Shown here piece after piece: positions 5,716-9,073 of a stretch of 9,073 nucleotides of DNA (its first letter is position 1; the number at the start of each line of letters is the position of its first letter). Source of the DNA: DAISLF01 sp964517345 (GTDB lineage: Bacteria > Patescibacteriota > Gracilibacteria > Peribacterales > Peribacteraceae); assembly GCA_964517345.1 (NCBI GenBank), contig CAZFBZ010000052.1, forward strand, positions 1 to 9,073, in the 5' to 3' direction. The translations under genes and the position numbers were made by a program. The notes below the pieces were generated by a model. The model made no database searches. It was not told the origin of the DNA and worked only from the letters and a program-made list of their open reading frames with translations.

Positions 5716-6591
5716 TCAGGCGGCCGTGCCGGTGGCGAAGATCATCTGGCCTCCTGCCAGAACATTGCCGATGAGCCGGAAATCCTTTCCAGCGCCGATC
5801 GGCACGTTGAGGTTCGTGATCTCGACCACGTTGTCAGTGATCGCGACGGTGCCTATCACTTCCGCTCCCTGGACGCCGCCATCCAGTGTGTACAGACGGA
5901 CATTCGCCAGTCGCAGGGTGGAGTCCCCGGTGAAGAGGAGACGGCCCAGCGATTGGCCCGCGATGGTCGGTTGCACCGTGATGTCCATGAGACGGCGATC
6001 CCCGCCCACAATGTTCGGCGGCGCGGTGCCGAAGACGATGAGCGGATCCGATGTGGCAGGCGGTTGCCACCAGGGTGGCGGACTACCGGGTGGCACGTAC
6101 GGCGGCGGGCTTCCCGGCGGGACATAGACGGGCGGGAGCGGCGGGCAGTGAAGTGTGAAACTGAAATCGAGACCGGTCCCCAGGCGGTTGAATTTCCCGC
6201 CTGTGGTTTTGATCCAGAGCCCGCCCTGCTGGTCCCCGTAGCAGTCGTGACACTCTGGCGTCAGGACCAGGCGGACCTGGATTTTCTTCCCTGGCTTCCC
6301 TGCCCAGCGGAAGCCGAGCGGAAAGCCGTTCGCCGAGGTGGCGACGGTCATCCAGCTTCCCTGCACGAGCTTCTGCAGGGCTGCCTGTCCCTGGTACGCG
6401 CCGAAGATGACTTCGACGCTGCCACGACGCTTGTCCATCGTCATGCTGTACGGTCCGAGGACCGTCTCCCGACCCGGGAACAGGTCGAGGTGTCCCACGG
6501 CCACGGGCATGACGCGCTCCTCGAGCGCGACCACCGGACCGAGAACGGGAGGTTTGAGGCTGGATCGGAGGCTGAACTCTTGAAAAAACAC
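5716..6591 (-). CDS. Two-domain beta-rich protein with Pro-rich hinge, possibly surface-associated
   Basis: This encodes a 291-residue protein of unknown function. Residues 1-148 look beta-rich and contain one C-x-x-C pair (C114, C117, in ECHDC). Residues 149-178 are a Pro/Gly/Tyr hinge with two tandem YVPPGSPPP units (156-164 and 165-173), ending in WW. Residues 183-288 form a second beta-sandwich-like domain whose strand pattern (RLLFTGDSTLRLANVRLYT, then IPxGxxKDFRL) resembles surface-protein modules often seen in CPR genomes. No signal peptide is visible. The GTG at 6591 is chosen because GGAGA lies six bases upstream and because it aligns the N-terminus (FFQEFSLR) with that of the gene at 7206-7508 (FLQRLEFR). 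An ATG at 6612 would add seven residues without a Shine-Dalgarno, and an ATG at 6507 also has GAGGAG upstream. It has its own promoter and leader and converges on pheS. Confidence 0.8.
   Translation of the reverse strand: MFFQEFSLRSSLKPPVLGPVVALEERVMPVAVGHLDLFPGRETVLGPYSMTMDKRRGSVEVIFGAYQGQAALQKLVQGSWMTVATSANGFPLGFRWAGKPGKKIQVRLVLTPECHDCYGDQQGGLWIKTTGGKFNRLGTGLDFSFTLHCPPLPPVYVPPGSPPPYVPPGSPPPWWQPPATSDPLIVFGTAPPNIVGGDRRLMDITVQPTIAGQSLGRLLFTGDSTLRLANVRLYTLDGGVQGAEVIGTVAITDNVVEITNLNVPIGAGKDFRLIGNVLAGGQMIFATGTAA
6073..6126 (-). repeat. Two diverged 27-bp tandem units coding YVPPGSPPP twice
   Basis: The units 6100-6126 and 6073-6099 encode identical nonapeptides but differ at several, mostly third-position, bases. 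This suggests an old duplication kept under protein-level selection. Confidence 0.75.
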
Positions 6592-6669
6592 TGCTGATCT
6601 CCGGGCGAACATTGAAAGTTGTTATTTTACTCGGCGGCCCCCAGTTCTTCTCCTTTCTGTCGGGCCGTT

Positions 6670-6706
6670 GCTTCCAAGAAGCGCGGTCCAATCATCACCA
6701 TGATGA
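6670..6706 (-). promoter_or_regulatory. Structured leader of the 5716-6591 gene
   Basis: In the roughly 145-base leader two hairpins are visible: TCATCA-CCA-TGATGA (6692-6706) and GCTTC-CAA-GAAGC (6670-6682). The second carries the CTTCTTGG motif shared with the other two leaders of the cluster. A 24-codon open frame (6701-6627, minus strand) also runs through the motif, without a Shine-Dalgarno. Confidence 0.4.
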
Positions 6707-6722
6707 GAGCAGATCACCGTAA

Positions 6723-6748
6723 AATATTCCTGAATATTGTCTATTATA
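6723..6748 (-). promoter_or_regulatory. -10 element and start-site palindrome of the 5716-6591 gene
   Basis: On the minus strand TATAAT (6748-6743) is a consensus -10. Four bases after it begins a perfect palindrome AATATTC-CT-GAATATT (6723-6738) covering the expected start site near 6736, which could be an operator or a 5' hairpin. No good -35 is seen; instead a 7-bp inverted repeat (6760-6776) lies upstream, around -26 to -42. Confidence 0.5.
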
Positions 6749-6759
6749 TGCCCATGTTC

Positions 6760-6776
6760 TTCCAGCAATGCTGGAA
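6760..6776. repeat. Perfect 7-bp inverted repeat with 3-bp centre upstream of a -10
   Basis: TTCCAGC (6760-6766), AAT, GCTGGAA (6770-6776). It lies just upstream of the TATAAT at 6743-6748, overlapping where a -35 would be, so it may bind a regulator. It is followed by AAA on the plus strand and does not look like a terminator there. Confidence 0.5.
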
Positions 6777-6797
6777 AATCAGAAAGAAATGATCACA

Positions 6798-6841
6798 AAG
6801 AAGCCCGCTCGCGATACGAAGAACGCGGGCGGGGGCTTCTT
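6798..6841 (-). terminator. Strong 16-bp hairpin terminating the 6862-7014 gene
   Basis: AAGAAGCCC (6798-6806) pairs with GGGCTTCTT (6833-6841). GCTCGCG (6807-6813) pairs with CGCGGGC (6824-6830) with one G-T pair. There is a 2-base bulge (6831-6832) and a 10-base loop. It lies 20 bases past the minus-strand stop at 6862; minus-strand reading continues TGTGATCATTTCTTTC, only moderately U-rich. Confidence 0.65.
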
Positions 6842-7043
6842 GGTTAGCAGAGGCGAGATGCTCAGTGAGGGGCCGCAGTTTCGCGTGTCTCGAGAGACAA
6901 GACGCGATTCCTGTTTTCCGTGGTCATTCTCCTGGTGGAGAGAGCGGAGGCGAGACCTCCGAAGACACACAGAGTCAGGACTGCGACGCCGACCACCAAA
7001 GCAACGGTGAACATATGAACCTCGTGCTGTGGAACCAAGAAGC
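6835..7043. repeat. Matched inverted repeat pair 2 (GCTTCTTGGTT) bracketing the 6862-7014 gene
   Basis: GCTTCTTGGTT at 6835-6845 overlaps the 3' hairpin. Its perfect 11-base complement AACCAAGAAGC at 7033-7043 lies in the leader hairpin of the same gene. Confidence 0.6.
6862..7014 (-). CDS. Small single-pass membrane protein
   Basis: This would encode a 50-residue protein with one membrane segment (about 2-25, FTVALVVGVAVLTLCVFGG and onward) and a polar tail with several Arg and Glu. The tail after the helix begins STRRM, so the positive-inside rule suggests N-out/C-in. I recognise no family. The ATG at 7014 is chosen for its Shine-Dalgarno GAGG (7023-7020), five bases upstream. An in-frame GTG at 7050 would add MRRFLVPQHEVH, which echoes a leader reading frame of the next gene. 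Supporting evidence is its own promoter at 7089-7117, a structured leader and a strong 3' hairpin, that is a complete transcription unit. Its short length makes coding less certain than for its neighbours. Confidence 0.58.
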   Translation of the reverse strand: MFTVALVVGVAVLTLCVFGGLASALSTRRMTTENRNRVLSLETRETAAPH

Positions 7044-7064
7044 GACGCACTGTCGCCTGGTTCC
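7031..7064 (-). promoter_or_regulatory. Leader hairpin of the 6862-7014 gene
   Basis: GGAACCA (7031-7037) pairs with TGGTTCC (7058-7064) and GCGAC (7042-7046) with GTCGC (7052-7056). On the minus strand the 3' arm is the shared motif CGCTTCTTGG plus TTCC. A further 5-bp pair, GTGCT near the start site with AGCAC directly before the GAGG, could close the whole leader and partly mask the ribosome site. Confidence 0.5.
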
Positions 7065-7088
7065 CGTGTAACTTGACAGAGCACTAAT

Positions 7089-7117
7089 ATTATATCATAT
7101 ATACAATTTGCAGTCAT
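7089..7117 (-). promoter_or_regulatory. Promoter of the 6862-7014 gene
   Basis: Minus-strand ATGACT (7117-7112), 17 bp, and a consensus TATAAT (7094-7089) in a strongly AT-rich patch. The start site would be near 7082, giving a leader of about 68 bases with a hairpin and a Shine-Dalgarno site. Confidence 0.65.
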
Positions 7118-7135
7118 TCAGGAATTTGAGCATCC

Positions 7136-7177
7136 AGAAGCCCGCCTGCAGTGTGAATAACGGCAGACGGGGCTTCT
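7136..7177 (-). terminator. Hairpin 3' of the 7206-7508 gene
   Basis: AGAAGCCC (7136-7143) pairs with GGGCTTCT (7170-7177) and CTGC (7146-7149) with GCAG (7163-7166), with one mismatch and a bulge between them. It lies 29 bases past the minus-strand stop at 7206. The following bases on that strand (GGATGC) are not U-rich, so termination may be weak or factor-assisted. Confidence 0.5.
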
Positions 7178-7554
7178 TGGTGAGTTAGAGGTTGTGCTGG
7201 AAGGGTTACACCGACATCTCGCCGGTCAGCGAGTCGAAGTCCAGGGCGCTGTCCGCCGTGTAGCCCAGCGCGCGCATGCGGAAGACGTAGTCCACGACCT
7301 CGATCGGGGGCAACTCATCCCCGGTCATGAACCAGAGCGCGAACGGATCGTTGCTGAGCAGCGCCGCGGCGTCGGCATAGCGCATATCCCAGCTCAGGGG
7401 CGGGGCCGGCAGCGGCGGGTGGCAGGTCGGCACTTCGGTCAGGGCCGCGATGCCCACATTGGCCGGCGCACCGCGGAACTCGAGACGCTGCAAGAACAGT
7501 TCGGTCATCAGACGATTCCTTGAGATGCCACACACAACCGTGATACCAAGAAGC
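7172..7554. repeat. Matched inverted repeat pair 3 (GCTTCTTGGT) bracketing the 7206-7508 gene
   Basis: GCTTCTTGGT at 7172-7181, in the 3' hairpin, is perfectly complementary to ACCAAGAAGC at 7545-7554 in the leader of the same gene. Confidence 0.6.
7206..7508 (-). CDS. Hypothetical 100-residue protein sharing an N-terminal signature with the 5716-6591 product
   Basis: I do not recognise this 100-residue protein. The N-terminus MTELFLQRLEFRG resembles FFQEFSLRS of the two-domain protein downstream (F-x-Q-x-x-x-x-R with hydrophobics in register). It is followed by a Pro-rich stretch around 27-38 (one Cys-His, then PPLPAPPL) and a C-terminal part that looks helical, including VVDYVFRMRALGY. No signal peptide or membrane segment is seen. 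The ATG at 7508 has a Shine-Dalgarno AAGGA (7521-7517) eight bases upstream, and a 17-codon upstream reading frame stops in TGATG overlapping it. Codon use (GC-rich third positions) matches the host genes. It has a near-consensus promoter, a complex leader and a 3' hairpin, so it looks like an independently regulated unit. Confidence 0.7.
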   Translation of the reverse strand: MTELFLQRLEFRGAPANVGIAALTEVPTCHPPLPAPPLSWDMRYADAAALLSNDPFALWFMTGDELPPIEVVDYVFRMRALGYTADSALDFDSLTGEMSV

Positions 7555-7561
7555 GACTCAC
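7508..7561 (-). other. Possible leader peptide frame, 17 codons, coupled to the 7206-7508 gene
   Basis: A GTG at 7561 opens a frame beginning M-S-R-F-L-V and ending in a TGA that overlaps the next gene's ATG as TGATG. The leader of the 6862-7014 gene has the parallel GTG-CGT-CGC-TTC-TTG-GT (M-R-R-F-L-V), there in frame with the gene. No clear Shine-Dalgarno precedes either GTG, so translation is unproven and the shared nucleotides may matter as RNA instead. Confidence 0.3.
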
Positions 7562-7595
7562 TCGCCGCTTCACTATTGGCACACGTTGCGAGTGA
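7550..7595 (-). promoter_or_regulatory. Leader with two mutually exclusive helices
   Basis: In minus-strand order the leader holds TCACTCGC (7595-7588), GAAGCG (7571-7566), GCGAGTGA (7565-7558) and CGCTTC (7555-7550). The first pairs perfectly with the third (8 bp) and the second with the fourth (6 bp), in interleaved order. Only two bases separate the last two segments, so both helices probably cannot coexist. That makes this an attenuator-like or switch-like arrangement. Confidence 0.4.
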
Positions 7596-7598
7596 CGG

Positions 7599-7612
7599 CG
7601 TAGTAGACTACG
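7599..7612. repeat. 14-bp palindrome at the transcription start
   Basis: CGTAGT-AG-ACTACG, with perfect 6-bp arms, begins five bases after the -10 at 7617-7622 and covers the predicted start near 7610. It may be an operator, or it may place a hairpin at the extreme 5' end of the transcript. Confidence 0.5.
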
Positions 7613-7616
7613 TATT

Positions 7617-7644
7617 GTTATAAAATGCAAATTCTATTTGTCAA
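7617..7644 (-). promoter_or_regulatory. Near-consensus promoter of the 7206-7508 gene
   Basis: On the minus strand a perfect TTGACA (7644-7639), 16 bp, then TATAAC (7622-7617). The leader to the ATG at 7508 is about 100 bases. This is the best sigma-70-like promoter in the window. Confidence 0.7.
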
Positions 7645-7705
7645 ATACCATAACAGGGGCTTATTTGAGCCATATTATTGATAGTATTCCGGTGCCCGAA
7701 TTTAC

Positions 7706-7724
7706 CAAAAATTCTACTCAGAAT
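7706..7724 (-). terminator. Weak terminator of pyrE
   Basis: ATTCT (7711-7715) and AGAAT (7720-7724) form a 5-bp stem with a 4-base loop. On the minus strand it is followed by a T-run, 20 bases past the pyrE stop. The AT-only stem makes it weak. Confidence 0.4.
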
Positions 7725-7743
7725 GCCAAGAGCGGTTGTCCGG

Positions 7744-8379
7744 TCAGCGCAGTGTCCAGCGGTCCGGCTCCTCCACGAAATGCCCGATCATCGACGCCTC
7801 TTCCTTGGAGATGCGGCCCATATTGAGCGCGACGGTCGTGAGCAGTGTGATGGACGCGAGCGGGTGGAGCATCACCGAGTGCTCCTGCGCGGCAGCCATC
7901 GCGGTATCGAACTCGTAACTGAAGATGGACACGATGTCCGAGACGGTCGCCTTCCCCTCCTCGCGTAGCGCCTCGACGGTGGAGATCGAGCTGCCGCCGG
8001 TGGAGAGGAGGTCTTCGATGACAACCACGTGCTTCTCGGGCGCGAGACCGCCTTCGATGCGCTTCTTGGCGCCGTGCTCCTTGGCCTTCGCACGCACGTA
8101 GACGAACGGCAGTTTCATGCGATCGGCGACCAGAGCGGCCCAGCCGATGGCTGCGGTCGCGGTTCCGGCGATGACGTCGGGCGGCACGTGCAGCGCGCGG
8201 ACCCGGGACACGAGGGCATTCACGACGAAATCGCGGGCCTCGGGGTGGCCGTAGATCATGCGGTTGTCGCAGTAGATGGGCGACTTGATGCCGCTGGTCC
8301 ACGTGAACGGTTCCTGCGGCGACAGACGCACCGCGCCGATGCTCAGGAGGAATTCTGCAATGCGTTCACCGTGTGGCAT
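7744..8379 (-). CDS. pyrE: Orotate phosphoribosyltransferase
   Basis: This 211-residue enzyme joins orotate to PRPP to make OMP in pyrimidine synthesis, in the cytosol as a dimer. Landmarks are FTWTSGIKSPIYCDNR (25-40) for orotate and phosphate contacts, AGTATAAIGWAALVA (71-85), the mobile catalytic loop RAKAKEHGAKKRIEG (96-110) and the PRPP-binding loop VVVIEDLLSTGGSS (118-131). Length is normal. The ATG at 8379 (MPHGERI) is preferred over one at 8403, because it fits the family N-terminus and because a -10-like TACCAT ends six bases before it; the 8403 start would overlap the rsmG start. No Shine-Dalgarno is present. It is divergent from rsmG with 22 bp between start codons. No other pyr gene is adjacent. 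Confidence 0.96.
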   Translation of the reverse strand: MPHGERIAEFLLSIGAVRLSPQEPFTWTSGIKSPIYCDNRMIYGHPEARDFVVNALVSRVRALHVPPDVIAGTATAAIGWAALVADRMKLPFVYVRAKAKEHGAKKRIEGGLAPEKHVVVIEDLLSTGGSSISTVEALREEGKATVSDIVSIFSYEFDTAMAAAQEHSVMLHPLASITLLTTVALNMGRISKEEASMIGHFVEEPDRWTLR

Positions 8380-8385
8380 GCCGCC

Positions 8386-8395
8386 ATGGTAGCCT
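8386..8395. promoter_or_regulatory. Overlapping divergent -10-like hexamers for pyrE and rsmG
   Basis: TACCAT (minus, 8391-8386) ends six bases before the pyrE ATG, and TAGCCT (plus, 8390-8395) ends six bases before the rsmG ATG; they share two base pairs. Both fit TANNNT. Convincing -35 elements are not obvious, so this is tentative. Confidence 0.35.
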
Positions 8396-8401
8396 GCATG
8401 C

Positions 8402-9073
8402 ATGCTGACGGAAAGACAGGAATCCGATCTTCACCGGCTTGTTGACGTGTTCCTTGCGGAAAACTCAAAGCTCAATCTCTCCGCGTTCCGCACGCCGGAG
8501 CAATGTTGGATGGGCAACGTGCAGGATTCCGTGTCGTTGCTTGATATTCTCGCCGATCTGAAGCTGCCCGCCGCGCCGCGCATGATCGACATCGGCACCG
8601 GCGGCGGCTTTCCCCTGCTCCCGCTCGCGGTCTGCCTTCCGGACATGACGTGCGTCGGCCTCGACTCGACGCAGAAGAAGGTTGACGCGGTGAAACGCAT
8701 CGCCGCGACCCTCGGCCTTAGCAATGTCGAACTGGTCTGCGGGCGCACCGAAGAACTGGGCCACGATCCGGCTCACCGCGAGCGCTATCACCTCGTCGTC
8801 TCGCGCGGCGTGGCGCCGATTAATACACTGCTGGAATACTGTAGTCCGTTCTGCGCGCCGGGCGGACGGGTGGTGCTGTGGAAGAGCCTCAACGTCGAGG
8901 AAGAGCTGAACAACTCGCTGCTCGCCCGCGCTGAGCTGTCGTGCCACCTCATCCACCAGCACCGCTACTCGCTGGGAGCGGACTGGGGCGAACGGCAATT
9001 GATGGTGTTCGAGAAAGGCGGAAAGCTGCCGGCCAAGTACCCGAGAGGCGTGGGGGTGCCCAAGAAGGAGCCG
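8402..9073 (+). CDS. rsmG: 16S rRNA (guanine-527-N7)-methyltransferase RsmG, 3' end cut off
   Basis: 224 residues are visible, with the frame still open at the window edge. RsmG (GidB) methylates N7 of G527 in the 530 loop of 16S rRNA using SAM. Landmarks are NLSAFR (25-30), the SAM-binding loop MIDIGTGGGFPLLPLA (61-76), an acidic residue in GLDSTQKKV (86-94), GRTEEL (114-119), VVSRGVAP (132-139), FCAPGGRVVLWK (150-161) and the C-terminal KYPRGVGVPKKEP (212-224), the usual family ending. So only a few residues are missing. The family's H-x-x-DS before the SAM domain reads N-x-x-DS (N39). An in-frame TAG at 8390 forces the start to 8402 or later. No Shine-Dalgarno precedes it, and a -10-like TAGCCT ends six bases upstream. 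Confidence 0.95.
   Translation, partial: MLTERQESDLHRLVDVFLAENSKLNLSAFRTPEQCWMGNVQDSVSLLDILADLKLPAAPRMIDIGTGGGFPLLPLAVCLPDMTCVGLDSTQKKVDAVKRIAATLGLSNVELVCGRTEELGHDPAHRERYHLVVSRGVAPINTLLEYCSPFCAPGGRVVLWKSLNVEEELNNSLLARAELSCHLIHQHRYSLGADWGERQLMVFEKGGKLPAKYPRGVGVPKKEP

Larger units (their letters stand above)
5691..6684. repeat. Matched inverted repeat pair 1 (GCGCTTCTTG) bracketing the 5716-6591 gene
   Basis: GCGCTTCTTG at 5691-5700 forms the outer arm of the 3' hairpin. Its perfect complement CAAGAAGCGC is at 6675-6684, in the leader of the same minus-strand gene. The 10-bp match includes the GCG that is specific to this pair. Confidence 0.6.

Noticed and set aside
5698..6597. Plus-strand open frame of 299 codons opposite the two-domain protein
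   Set aside because: The minus-strand reading has a Pro-rich hinge, synonymous tandem repeats, a Shine-Dalgarno and a promoter. The plus reading has none of these.
6798..7177. Integron-type attC sites at the intergenic hairpins
   Set aside because: The characteristic RYYYAAC and GTTRRRY boxes are absent and there is no integrase in the window.
7550..7595. H-type pseudoknot in the leader
   Set aside because: The two bases between the last two segments are too few to span an 8-bp stem, so alternative helices are more likely than a pseudoknot.
1..9073. CRISPR array, insertion sequence or recoded stop codons
   Set aside because: No regularly spaced direct repeats, no transposase, and all genes read through cleanly with TGA and TAA/TAG as stops.

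Overview
The window is GC-rich bacterial DNA with compact, housekeeping-type gene content. The 3' half of a tRNA-Ala(GGC) with an encoded CCA lies at the left edge and the 5' part of rsmG runs off the right edge. TGA is used as an ordinary stop. The gene set (class II PurE, PheS without PheT beside it, SdpI-like membrane protein, family 4-like uracil-DNA glycosylase, PyrE, RsmG), the small hypothetical membrane and secreted proteins and the sparse Shine-Dalgarno use would fit a GC-rich Patescibacteria/CPR lineage such as the Peribacteria/Peregrinibacteria group. That placement is inference from resemblance and was not checked by any search.

Layout: (1) 1-53 partial tRNA-Ala. (2) 157-1791 (+), an AT-richer foreign-looking gene for a methyltransferase-fold protein of unknown role. 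(3) 1852-2244 (-), a secreted, aspartate-rich small protein with its own terminator. (4) 2348-3010 (-), an SdpI/DUF1648-type membrane protein, divergent from (5) 3103-4124 (+), a tight purE and uracil-DNA glycosylase pair. (6) 4194-4556 (+), a small membrane protein, then 4606-5643 (+) pheS. (7) 5716-7640 (-), a cluster of three unrecognised accessory genes, each with its own promoter, structured leader and 3' hairpin. (8) 7744-8379 (-) pyrE, divergent with only 22 bp to spare from 8402-9073 (+) rsmG, which is nearly complete at the window end.

Two initiation styles coexist. Housekeeping genes mostly show a -10-like hexamer ending 6-7 bases before the start codon and no Shine-Dalgarno, which is the geometry of leaderless transcripts. 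The three accessory genes at 5716-7640 instead have long leaders and ordinary Shine-Dalgarno sites (GGAG, GAGG, AAGGA).

The most unusual structure is in that accessory cluster. Every gene is bracketed by a matched pair of inverted 10-11 bp copies of a motif built on CTTCTTGG, one in the leader and one in the 3' hairpin, and each leader matches its own terminator beyond the shared core. Two of the leaders also read as a short peptide start Met-x-Arg-Phe-Leu-Val, and the two largest proteins share an N-terminal F-x-Q-x-x-x-x-R signature. This could be a family of independently regulated cassette-like units. Other points worth checking are a uracil-DNA glycosylase that has lost two of the four Fe-S cysteines, and a PurE of the CO2-using class II type.
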